This document shows, in pieces, positions 28,591 through 39,005 of a stretch of 64,000 nt of DNA. The position numbers and the translations under genes are program-made. The stretch is from Niabella beijingensis (GTDB lineage Bacteria; Bacteroidota; Bacteroidia; Chitinophagales; Chitinophagaceae), in assembly GCF_020034665.1 (NCBI RefSeq), contig NZ_JAIQDI010000001.1, positions 2,976,001-3,040,000 of the forward strand, given 5' to 3'. Within the stretch, counting starts at the first letter, position 1; each line of letters starts with the position of its first letter. The notes beneath the pieces were generated by a model that saw only the letters and a program-made list of their open reading frames with translations, did no database searches and was not told where the DNA came from.

Positions 28591-28684
28591 TGCCACCAAG
28601 GCACAAAGCCACAAAGACTCACGAAGGAGCTGTACAGCGCCCAGAATCTTAGTGCTTCTTAGTGCGATAGTGTCTTAGTGGCGC
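28591..28684. repeat. Imperfect palindromic intergenic repeat
   Basis: The left arm (about 28591-28627) has the rhythm CACCAAGGCACAAAGCCACAAAG. The right arm (about 28647-28684) has CTTAGTG, CTTCTTAGTG and TGTCTTAGTGG. Reverse-complemented, the arms align over 27 bases with about nine mismatches. Each arm is built of short G/T- or A/C-rich units of 7-8 bases. I have the impression that similar elements are common between genes in Bacteroidota. No coding potential. Confidence 0.6.
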
Positions 28685-28698
28685 CCGTTTCCTGTGGC

Positions 28699-30879
<2,181 letters not shown>

Positions 30880-33753
30880 TTATTTCATGATAATGATCCC
30901 TGCCGGCGGAGAAGGACGCCGGTTGCCGCCTCCGAATTTCCGGGGATAATAGGAGAAACTGATCATAAAATACTGCTGCAGGCCGTTGGTGATAGTGGTG
31001 CCCACAGAGTTGCGGTCCAGGAAATTGGTGATGTTCTTGTTCTGACGCAGCAGATCGAACGCCGTCAATTTCAATTCTGCTTTCTGCTGCATAAAGCGGT
31101 AGATGGCATTGGCATTCCAGATGGTAGCAGTAGCCGCATCGCGGTTGGCCGCCTTATTGGTCTGATAATTCACCGAAGTGTTCAGGGTAATGGATTTTGT
31201 AATGAAGTAATTGATATTGCCATTGGTGGTGTAGTTACGGATGGATGAAACCGGGAGCTGGCTGTTCGATTGGGCATTCCGGTTGGTAGAAAGGATCTCG
31301 CTGACGCTGATGTTGAAGCGATCGATCAGGTTGTACTGAACGGTAATGTTATTGGTGAGCGTATTGTTGCGTGAGGTTGACAGCTGCCCGTTGATATATC
31401 CCGGCTGGACGTTATTACTCAGTGAAGAGGAATAGGTGATCCCGATATTGCTTGCCTTGGTAAGATTGTGAGAGAAATTGAGATTGATATTGCCCCCCAG
31501 CGTCCGTTGCTGGTCTATATTGATGAGGTAACGGATGCTTCTCCCCGAGCTGTCCGGCAGATATACCAGGCTGTCGCCTACCGCCCGGTTGGTATTGTTA
31601 AAGTTAAAACCCAGGCGCGCACCATAGTTGCTTTTGCTGTTCAGTTTGGCCCTGCTGATGTCAAAATTATAATTCAGTTTTTTTGAGTTGGAAGCCTTCA
31701 GGAAAGGGTTACCGGAAACCACATAATAACGTTCGGTGCTGTCGATGATCGGATACAACTGATCGATGGTAGGAGGCTGCATGTTTATATTGGCCCAGAT
31801 ATAGGAATAAAGGCGGAATGCATTATCCTTTTGATAGTTGAAATTAGCATTGAGTGAAGGCACAAAAGACCGGAAAGAACGGTCGATATTCCGGTTGAAG
31901 ATGCTGGATTCGTTTTGCTGGTTCAGGAACTGGTAACGCAGGTCCAGCCCGAAGTTCAGCCAGTAATAGTATTTTCCCCAGACGGATTTATTAAAGGAAC
32001 GGTTAAGGTTAAGTGCCGGGTTATAGGAGAAGTTGGAAAGGGTATTGGTATTCGTCAGCAGGCTGTTTGCTTTGTACTGATGCGTCAGCGTATCCAGGTC
32101 CATTACCGTGGCATCCTGTTCTGTTCTTGAAAAATTGACATTGTTGATCAGCGACATATTGATATTGAAAAAATTATAGATCCCAAACAGGAACTGCCGG
32201 AAGCCATCATAATTCAGGCCGATATTGGCATTGTAACTCTTGTTCCTGTTGTTGTATTTCCGGTCGATCGTATTGCTGTATAGACTGTCTGCCAGCGATT
32301 CAAAAGTATTCACGGTACCGCGGTTGCTTTGGGTTTCATTGTATCCGCCGCCGAAGTTGATGGAATAATTTTTCCGGGGATCATCGCGCAGTTCGAAGTC
32401 GTTCGAGCGCAGCCAGCCGAACATATAGAAATTGTTGCTGTTGGAACTGGAATAGCTGCTGCTGGAAGTGCGGCTCACGGGCGTAACGGCATTCCGGAAC
32501 ACATCTGTGTTCGATTCGGAGGTGCCGGTGCTGTACTGGTTCACATAATTGGCGCTGATGTTTACAAAGTTCCCGAACTTTTTGCGGTTCTCATACAGGA
32601 ATTTCACCGTGTTGGAGGTATTGTCGTTTGTGCTCCTGCTGTTATTGATGCTGGTGAGCTTATAGTCATCGATGGTTTGAATGCTGTTGCCGTTCGAGAT
32701 AAAATTTTTTGTTGTATTGAGGTAACCGTAATCGGTGGTAAAGCGGTTGTAAAACTGGGAATTGTCCGATTCGGAAAAATTGTGCTGCCATTTCAGGTTG
32801 CCATAGGTTCTCCGGGTAATGCCGTCATTGGCACTTCCCCGGCCTCCGTAAAAGAACCTGAAATTGGATTTGAAAGTGTTTTCCATAAATGCGTTTTCAC
32901 CCGTTCCTTCTTCTTTGTTGATATTATTGATACCGACGGCAATACCAGCTTGGTTCTTTTTATCATATACCTGGAGCACCGCATCTCCGCTGTATCGGTC
33001 GTCTGTTCCATAACCGGCACCGATCTTTCCGAAAAGCCCCTTCTTCTTATCCTCCTTCAGCTTGATGTTCATGGAATAAAGCGAGTCCGTTTTTTCTTCG
33101 GTATTGGTGAGTTTGGAAACATCTTTTTCCTGGTAAAGCTGGATCTTTTCAATCGCATTCTTGGGCAGGTTCTGTGTGGCAGTTTGTGCCGCTCCGCCGA
33201 AGAAGGGTTTGCCATCCACATATACTTTTTCCAGTTTCCTGCCGTTCATGGTAATGGTGCCATCGCCCCACACGGTGAGCCCGGGCACCCGCAGCAGCAT
33301 GTCTTCCACAACGGCGTTGGAATCAAGTTTGAAGGCATCCGGATTTATCTCGAGCGTATCGCCGTTCATACGCAGTGGCTGTACTGCTTTAACGATCACT
33401 TCTTCCAGTTCATCCTTACCCTGCCGGACAAGGAACAGTTTCCCCAGGTCGGTGATCAGGTGCAGCGTATCCAGCCGGAAATCTTTTAGAAGCGGGCGGT
33501 ACCCGGTATAGGAAACGATAAAATAAAGACCGGTATTGAGGGGCAGGTTTTTTATATCAAATTCTCCCTGGGTATTGGCCAGCTGAAAATCCACAATGCT
33601 GGAATCGGTTTGCCGGTATACGGTAACAGAGGCCGACTGCAGGGCATAGTCGTTGATGGAATCGTACAGGATCCCCTTCAGCGCGCCGGCTTTTTTCTGG
33701 GCAGAGAGCGTGAACGGAACAAGGAGGAAGATCAAAAAGCTAAGGTGTTTCAT
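30880..33753 (-). CDS. Outer-membrane beta-barrel receptor-like protein
   Basis: The protein has 957 residues. A signal peptide (MKHLSFLIFLLVPFTLSAQ) is followed by a carboxypeptidase-regulatory-like domain (GILYDSINDYALQSASVTVY). A TonB-receptor plug-like region comes next (EDMLLRVPGLTVWGDGTITMNG, KVYVDGKPFFGG), then a long barrel rich in Asn, Ser and Tyr. It lacks the SusC hallmark and a SusD partner. The ATG overlaps the stop of the upstream beta-propeller gene by 4 bases (ATGA), so translation is coupled. The ligand is unknown. The end (SYYPRKFGGGNRRPSPPAGIIIMK) adds a short tail after the last strand. Confidence 0.88.
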   Translation of the reverse strand: MKHLSFLIFLLVPFTLSAQKKAGALKGILYDSINDYALQSASVTVYRQTDSSIVDFQLANTQGEFDIKNLPLNTGLYFIVSYTGYRPLLKDFRLDTLHLITDLGKLFLVRQGKDELEEVIVKAVQPLRMNGDTLEINPDAFKLDSNAVVEDMLLRVPGLTVWGDGTITMNGRKLEKVYVDGKPFFGGAAQTATQNLPKNAIEKIQLYQEKDVSKLTNTEEKTDSLYSMNIKLKEDKKKGLFGKIGAGYGTDDRYSGDAVLQVYDKKNQAGIAVGINNINKEEGTGENAFMENTFKSNFRFFYGGRGSANDGITRRTYGNLKWQHNFSESDNSQFYNRFTTDYGYLNTTKNFISNGNSIQTIDDYKLTSINNSRSTNDNTSNTVKFLYENRKKFGNFVNISANYVNQYSTGTSESNTDVFRNAVTPVSRTSSSSYSSSNSNNFYMFGWLRSNDFELRDDPRKNYSINFGGGYNETQSNRGTVNTFESLADSLYSNTIDRKYNNRNKSYNANIGLNYDGFRQFLFGIYNFFNINMSLINNVNFSRTEQDATVMDLDTLTHQYKANSLLTNTNTLSNFSYNPALNLNRSFNKSVWGKYYYWLNFGLDLRYQFLNQQNESSIFNRNIDRSFRSFVPSLNANFNYQKDNAFRLYSYIWANINMQPPTIDQLYPIIDSTERYYVVSGNPFLKASNSKKLNYNFDISRAKLNSKSNYGARLGFNFNNTNRAVGDSLVYLPDSSGRSIRYLINIDQQRTLGGNINLNFSHNLTKASNIGITYSSSLSNNVQPGYINGQLSTSRNNTLTNNITVQYNLIDRFNISVSEILSTNRNAQSNSQLPVSSIRNYTTNGNINYFITKSITLNTSVNYQTNKAANRDAATATIWNANAIYRFMQQKAELKLTAFDLLRQNKNITNFLDRNSVGTTITNGLQQYFMISFSYYPRKFGGGNRRPSPPAGIIIMK

Positions 33754-35000
33754 TTTGCAGCAGGATTGATTTTTAATTGAATGATAACCGGGTTGCTGAA
33801 CCTGGTAATGGTATCCAGGAGCTGCTTTAAAAAAGGCGGGGGACCATCTTTGTACCGGGCAAGGATGGCTGCTTTTTCTTTCAGCAGGTCGCTGCCGGAA
33901 ATAGAAGTGTATACATAACCGGTATCGTAGTTGCTTATCTTCATAAAAATGGAAGTGGGCAGATAACAGGTGCTGCTGTCGGAAGTGGTTTTTGAAAGAT
34001 CATATAAGGAAGCGGAATTTTTGCTGAATACATAACGCTTATAGCCCCAGGAATTGTCGTTGGTGCCAAAAAATAAAACACCCGGCAGGTCGATGATATT
34101 GAAAAAGGATTTGACGGCTTTTCCGTATTTTGATTTATAGCTGGTGAAGTCGATATTATTCCGGAAGGCCGTGGTGTAAAAGTCGGCAGGCATGGTGTTC
34201 GCAGCGGGGAATACAAACCGGTATGCAGGTGTCAGGGAATCATTAACCAGCCTGTAAACTGTGTTGTCATAATTCTTCTGGATGTAGACGGTGGTATCGT
34301 TCAGGGTGCGGTCGATGTTAACATCCACATCATCAAAATCGGTGGGCAGCCGCGGAACGTTCAGGAAAGGAAAATAAGCGATCACTTTTTCATTACCGCT
34401 CATAATATCCAGGTGATACAATACCGTATCTTTTACGTATTTGTTATAGCGGTTGTTCTGCAGCAGGTACCGGCCATTCATATAGTACAGGTCATTGAGG
34501 GCATAATAAGGTACCGGTAGTTTTTCTATCCTGTAATTTTCCTTTTCATCCAGGTACATCAGTTCATGATTTTTATACCTGGAAAAATCCCTGTTGCCCG
34601 GTGTCTGTGTCATCTGCTGAACTTTGGGCAGGGGGATGGTATAATTTTTATTGGTACTGGTGAAGAAGACGGCATTCTTTGCATTATCATACTGAAGCGG
34701 TCCCAGTTTATATTTTTTCTTTTTAAACTTATGCAGGAATTTGCCCTGTTTGTCGAACACCAGTATGGAATTGGATGCGTTATCGGTAAAGATCAGCCGG
34801 TCGGGTGTGATCAGAAAATCCGCCATATTATTAAAGTAGCTGGCAGCAGTGGTCTCCAGCGGGATGAACCGGATTTCTGAAAACAGGTTGGCCGCCTTTA
34901 TGCCCAGGGCATTATCTGGGGAGATGTATAAAGCCTGTTCCTGTGCCCGGGCAGGCAGCATACAAAGATAAAGGCAGGCCAAGATCAGCAATCGTCTCAT
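33750..35000 (-). CDS. Secreted 6-bladed beta-propeller-like protein
   Basis: The protein has 416 residues. A signal peptide (MRRLLILACLYLCMLPARAQ) is followed by a block typical of Bacteroidota 6-bladed propellers (FSEIRFIPLETTAASYF, LIFTDNASNSILVFDKQGKFLHKF). Later blades are less clear. No catalytic motif is visible. It is translationally coupled to the downstream barrel protein (ATGA overlap), which suggests a surface or periplasmic partner that binds a ligand. A -7-like TATCTTTC lies upstream on the minus strand. The family assignment rests on the N-terminal pattern. Confidence 0.75.
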   Translation of the reverse strand: MRRLLILACLYLCMLPARAQEQALYISPDNALGIKAANLFSEIRFIPLETTAASYFNNMADFLITPDRLIFTDNASNSILVFDKQGKFLHKFKKKKYKLGPLQYDNAKNAVFFTSTNKNYTIPLPKVQQMTQTPGNRDFSRYKNHELMYLDEKENYRIEKLPVPYYALNDLYYMNGRYLLQNNRYNKYVKDTVLYHLDIMSGNEKVIAYFPFLNVPRLPTDFDDVDVNIDRTLNDTTVYIQKNYDNTVYRLVNDSLTPAYRFVFPAANTMPADFYTTAFRNNIDFTSYKSKYGKAVKSFFNIIDLPGVLFFGTNDNSWGYKRYVFSKNSASLYDLSKTTSDSSTCYLPTSIFMKISNYDTGYVYTSISGSDLLKEKAAILARYKDGPPPFLKQLLDTITRFSNPVIIQLKINPAAK

Positions 35001-35159
35001 AAAAGTTTTAGGAAAGATAACGAGGATTTAAATTCTACGAAATATTCGTAATGTGTTTAACGTTTTATTAGCAACCTTGTGGTACGAACGTTTGGTTGTG
35101 CGGTGTTGAATAATCCTGCGAAAATCAATAGAAACGGTGCTGGTTTATAAACTCAAATT

Positions 35160-35171
35160 GTACTTTTGTAC
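35160..35171. promoter_or_regulatory. Operator-like palindrome overlapping the Nudix regulator promoter
   Basis: GTACTTTTGTAC pairs GTAC with GTAC around TTTT. It contains TACTTTTG (35161-35168), an exact -7 element for the regulator gene starting at 35186. It shares the GTAC-T-rich-GTAC core with the site at 35912-35928. Overlap of operator and promoter suggests autorepression. Confidence 0.5.
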
Positions 35172-35185
35172 CCATCACGAAAGCA

Positions 35186-35890
35186 ATGGGTAAAAATTCT
35201 AATCTGAAAACGGCAGCAATTGAGAAAAGCAGCCATCTGGAATATTTCAGGATCGCTGTATCTGTGGACTGTGTTATTTTCGGATATGAAGAAAAGGAAT
35301 TGAAGGTATTGCTGATCAAATCAGATCTGAAAGAATTTGCGGGTCTGTATTCCCTGCTGGGCGATCTGGTAAGACCTGATGAGGATCTGGACAAAGCATC
35401 TTACCGGGTGCTGAAAGAGCGTACCGATCTGGATGATGTATTCCTGCAACAGGTGCATACATTTGGCACGGTTAACCGTCACCCTTCGGGAAGGGTCGTA
35501 TCTACCGCCTATTACTCACTGGTGAACATCAACAGTCATAAGCTGAAGATCGATAATAATGATCTGCGATGGCATCCGGTAAAAAATATCCATAAGCTGG
35601 CCTTCGACCATAAAGAGATCCTTAACACCTGTCAGGAACACCTCCGGGGGCAGATCGAAGAACACCCGGTGGCGCATAACCTGCTGAATGAAAAGTTTTC
35701 CCTGCGCGAACTGCAGGAGGTATATGAAGCCATTCTCAATACACCCCTCGACCGCCGGAACTTCCGGAAAAAGATCACGCTGAAAAGCTGGCTGATCGAT
35801 CTTAATGAAATGGAAGATAATGTTTCCCACCGCCCCGGCAAACTCTACAAATTCAAGCCTAAGCTGATAAAAAACAACAAGTTAGGATAA
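35186..35890 (+). CDS. Nudix-domain transcriptional regulator (NrtR/AraR type)
   Basis: The protein has 234 residues. The Nudix-like sensor domain spans about residues 22-155 (VDCVIFGYEEKELKVLLIK). The expected catalytic box is degenerate: the position of REUXEEXGU reads YRVLKERTDL, so hydrolysis is unlikely and ligand sensing is expected. A winged helix-turn-helix occupies about 165-230 (FSLRELQEVYEAILNTPLDRRNFRKKI). In Bacteroidota such regulators control sugar utilisation genes. It lies directly upstream of a susCDE operon whose promoter region carries matching palindromes. Confidence 0.88.
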   Translation: MGKNSNLKTAAIEKSSHLEYFRIAVSVDCVIFGYEEKELKVLLIKSDLKEFAGLYSLLGDLVRPDEDLDKASYRVLKERTDLDDVFLQQVHTFGTVNRHPSGRVVSTAYYSLVNINSHKLKIDNNDLRWHPVKNIHKLAFDHKEILNTCQEHLRGQIEEHPVAHNLLNEKFSLRELQEVYEAILNTPLDRRNFRKKITLKSWLIDLNEMEDNVSHRPGKLYKFKPKLIKNNKLG

Positions 35891-35904
35891 ACAATAATTT
35901 TTTA

Positions 35905-35928
35905 TACACTTTGTGTACTTTGTACACA
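35905..35928. promoter_or_regulatory. Nested palindromic operator, site 1 upstream of susCDE
   Basis: TGTGTACTTTGTACACA (35912-35928) is a 7+3+7 perfect palindrome. It overlaps a second one, TACACTTTGTGTA (35905-35917). The site covers the TTTG (35919-35922) that could be the -33 element of the susC promoter. It is the likely binding site of the adjacent Nudix-type regulator. Confidence 0.65.
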
Positions 35929-35938
35929 TAAATGTACT

Positions 35939-35946
35939 TAATTTTG
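35939..35946 (+). promoter_or_regulatory. -7 promoter element of the susCDE operon
   Basis: TAATTTTG is an exact TAnnTTTG match. It lies 16 bases after a TTTG inside operator site 1, slightly shorter than the usual 19-20 spacing. The leader to the ATG at 36013 would be about 60 bases. Confidence 0.4.
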
Positions 35947-35966
35947 TTTTTGTATTTTTTCACTAA

Positions 35967-35983
35967 CGTGTATTAAGTACACG
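35967..35983. promoter_or_regulatory. Palindromic operator, site 2 upstream of susCDE
   Basis: CGTGTATTAAGTACACG has 6-base arms around TTAAG. It shares the GTGTA/TACAC core with site 1. The centres of the two sites are 55 bases apart, close to five helical turns, which would place two dimers on the same DNA face. Confidence 0.6.
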
Positions 35984-36012
35984 ATTGATATTAAAACAAT
36001 AATTGTTTGTCT

Positions 36013-38985
36013 ATGTACATGAGAAGATTGTTTGCAGCATCTGCTGTCACCTTACTGCTGCTGTTTCCCGGAATGATCCATGCCCAGACGAAAGCCGTCA
36101 GCGGGAGGGTAACGGATTCAGGAACCGGCCAGCCGCTTCCGGGGGTGACCATTTCGGTTGTAGGGCGCTCCCTGGCTGTATTAACGGATAGCGCCGGCAG
36201 TTACCGCATCTTTCCCGGAGCGGCCACCGGCACACTTGAGTTTTCATCTGTTGGTTATGTATCCCAAAAGATCAGAATAACCGGGGATCAGCTGGATGTT
36301 TCCCTGGTTCCGGAGATCTCCAACCTGGAAAATGTGGTGGTGATCGGGTATGGTACGGCGCGGAAGAAAGACCTGACGGGTTCGTTGGCTACAGTAAATG
36401 CTGATGATTTTCAGAAAGGAAATATTACAACGCCAGACCAGTTGATAGCCGGAAAGGTGGCGGGTGTTGCTATCACGCCAAACGGGGGCCGTCCGGGATC
36501 AGGAAGTACCATCCGGATACGGGGCGGCTCTTCGCTGAATGCAAGTAACGATCCTTTGATTGTTATTGATGGAGTGCCGGTAGATAATGGCTCTGTATCC
36601 GGTGCTGCCAGTCCATTGAGTTTTATCAATCCCAATGATATAGAAAGTTTTACTATTTTAAAAGATGCATCTGCTTCTGCAATATACGGAGCCAGAGCAA
36701 ATAACGGCGTATTGCTGATTACAACAAAGAAAGGCAAATCCGGTGCTTTCAAAGCCAGCTATGGCACAACAAATTCCGTTGCAGTGATCAGCAAAACAAT
36801 TGATGTATTGACCGGTGAGCAGATCCGGGCAATCGTTGAGGAATTTGGAACTACAAAACAAAAGGCACAATTGGGAACTGCATCCACAAACTGGCAGAAG
36901 GAAATTTACAGGGCAGCATTTGCATCAGATAATAATCTTACACTTTCAGGTGGGATTAAGAACTTTCCCTATCGCTTAAGTCTTGGCTTTTTAAATCAGG
37001 ATGGTATTTTAAAAACGGATAATCTGAAGCGGACAAGTATAGGACTTGCCTTAAATCCTACTTTTTTTAATAATCATTTAAAGGTAGATCTGAATATAAA
37101 AAGCTCTTTCCAGAAAACGCGGTTTGCAAACAGTGATGCGATAGGGGCTGCCGTGACTTTTGACCCTACTCAGGCAACCTATATGGAAGACCAGACTTAT
37201 GGTGGTTATTATCAGTGGACGGAACCAAATGGAAAACTGGTATTAAACAGGGCGAATAACCCGGTAGGTCTGCTGGAACAGACTTTTGATAACCAAAAGC
37301 CCATGAGAAGCATCGGCAACTTACAAGTCGATTATAAATTTCATTTTTTACCTGAGCTCAGGGCAAATATCAATGTCGGGTATGATATCAGCCGAAATAA
37401 CGGGACAAAATTTATTCCGAATAATGCGGCATCAAATTATGTGATAGATAGCGCTGCAGGAGGCGGTTTGTATCAGGAAAGCAAACAGGAACGGAACAAT
37501 ACATTATTGGATGCATACTTGAATTATACAAAGAAACTTATGAGCATCAAAAGCCGTATTGACGCAACAGTTGGATATTCCTATAATAATTTCAGGGCCA
37601 AAAATTACAATTTTCGCTCCCTCAATGCCAACAGGGATACATTGTCGGGGTCCACGGCTCCTGTTTTCTCCTTTGATATTCCTGAGAATACACTGATCTC
37701 TTATTGGGGCCGGTTACTGTACAATTTTGATGAGAAATATTACCTGACAGCATCATTAAGAAGAGACGGCTCTTCAAGATATTCGCCGGAAAACAGATGG
37801 GGATGGTTCCCTTCAATAGGACTGGCCTGGAGTCTTAAGAATGAATTCTTCAAAAATAGTACGGAATTATCAGATCTCCGGTTGCGTTTTGGTTATGGCT
37901 CTACGGGGCAGCAGGATGGTATCGGTAACTATGATTATTTGGCGCGGTATGGCGTTGGCGGACTGTCTGGCTCTTATGAATTTGGTGATGCGTTTTATAA
38001 TGGTGTAGGGCCTTTTGGATATAACGCGGGTTTAAAGTGGGAAAAGTTGCAATCGTATAACCTTGCATTGGATTATGGTTTTGCGGACAACAGGGTCAGC
38101 GGCAGCATTGAGTTTTATATACGTAAAACGCAGGATTTGTTGAATGCTATTCCCCAGGCTGCGGGGACAAATTTTAGTGCATATATACTGGCGAACGTAG
38201 GAGATTTGACAAATAAGGGCATCGAATTTACATTAAATACGCAACCGATAAGAACCGCTACCACCACATTGGAAGTAAATTTCAATTATGCTTACAATCA
38301 TAACAATATTGAAAAACTAACGGTAAACCCTGATTCAGCATATATGGGAGTGCCGACAGGAGGGGCTGAAGGTGCCAGTGACCAGATTATGCTGCATGCT
38401 ATAGGACATCCCCGAAGCACTTTCTTTTTGTATCAACAAGTTTATGATGCAAATGGGCAGCCACTGGAGGGAGTTTTTGTAGACCGGAATAATGATGGTA
38501 TCATCAATGCGGCGGATAAATACCTGAATCATAGCGCTGTTCCTGATCATACTTTTGGGTTGAGCACAAATCTCACTATAAAAAATTGGAGTGCGGGTTT
38601 TGTAGCCCGCGCATCACTGAATAATTATGTATACAACAATATTTATAGCAAGGCCAGTGCACTCAACGTAATTACCGGCAATTATATTATCGGTAACGCT
38701 TCCAAAAATTACCTGAATACAAAATTTACAGGAGGAACTGACCTTCAACCTTTAAGTGATCTTTGGGTGGAAAATGCCTCTTTTTTGAGGATGGATAATT
38801 TATTTATTGGATACAACTTTGGCAAGATCAGAGGTATATACTCGCTAAGAGCCACAGCAGGGATCCAAAATGTTTTTATCATTACCAAATACAAAGGACT
38901 GGATCCCGAATTGTCTGGCGGTACAGATAATAATTTATATCCGCGTCCAAGAATATTTTCCCTGTCACTCAACCTGGATTTTTAA
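36013..38985 (+). CDS. SusC-type TonB-dependent outer-membrane transporter
   Basis: The protein has 990 residues from ATG 36013. A second ATG at 36019 is equally possible, and the in-frame TTG at 36007 is less likely. A signal peptide (RRLFAASAVTLLLLFPGMIHA) is followed by the regulatory-like domain (SGRVTDSGTGQPLPGVTISV) and the SusC signature VVVIGYGTARKKDLTGS. The plug (DPLIVIDGVP, ASASAIYGARANNGVLL) and barrel, ending NLDF, follow. It is the first gene of susCDE, controlled by the Nudix-type regulator upstream. Base composition of this and the next gene looks more A/T-rich than the flanking genes by eye. The substrate is unknown, probably a sugar given the regulator type. Confidence 0.95.
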   Translation: MYMRRLFAASAVTLLLLFPGMIHAQTKAVSGRVTDSGTGQPLPGVTISVVGRSLAVLTDSAGSYRIFPGAATGTLEFSSVGYVSQKIRITGDQLDVSLVPEISNLENVVVIGYGTARKKDLTGSLATVNADDFQKGNITTPDQLIAGKVAGVAITPNGGRPGSGSTIRIRGGSSLNASNDPLIVIDGVPVDNGSVSGAASPLSFINPNDIESFTILKDASASAIYGARANNGVLLITTKKGKSGAFKASYGTTNSVAVISKTIDVLTGEQIRAIVEEFGTTKQKAQLGTASTNWQKEIYRAAFASDNNLTLSGGIKNFPYRLSLGFLNQDGILKTDNLKRTSIGLALNPTFFNNHLKVDLNIKSSFQKTRFANSDAIGAAVTFDPTQATYMEDQTYGGYYQWTEPNGKLVLNRANNPVGLLEQTFDNQKPMRSIGNLQVDYKFHFLPELRANINVGYDISRNNGTKFIPNNAASNYVIDSAAGGGLYQESKQERNNTLLDAYLNYTKKLMSIKSRIDATVGYSYNNFRAKNYNFRSLNANRDTLSGSTAPVFSFDIPENTLISYWGRLLYNFDEKYYLTASLRRDGSSRYSPENRWGWFPSIGLAWSLKNEFFKNSTELSDLRLRFGYGSTGQQDGIGNYDYLARYGVGGLSGSYEFGDAFYNGVGPFGYNAGLKWEKLQSYNLALDYGFADNRVSGSIEFYIRKTQDLLNAIPQAAGTNFSAYILANVGDLTNKGIEFTLNTQPIRTATTTLEVNFNYAYNHNNIEKLTVNPDSAYMGVPTGGAEGASDQIMLHAIGHPRSTFFLYQQVYDANGQPLEGVFVDRNNDGIINAADKYLNHSAVPDHTFGLSTNLTIKNWSAGFVARASLNNYVYNNIYSKASALNVITGNYIIGNASKNYLNTKFTGGTDLQPLSDLWVENASFLRMDNLFIGYNFGKIRGIYSLRATAGIQNVFIITKYKGLDPELSGGTDNNLYPRPRIFSLSLNLDF

Positions 38986-39005
38986 AACTATTAACACACT
39001 GTAAA

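Noticed and set aside
28591..28684. Possible CRISPR fragment
   Set aside because: Units are 7-8 bases, degenerate and without spacers.
32329..33489. Long plus-strand open frame opposite the barrel gene
   Set aside because: It lies entirely antisense to the 957-residue outer-membrane gene, and its hydrophobic low-complexity product looks like a shadow.
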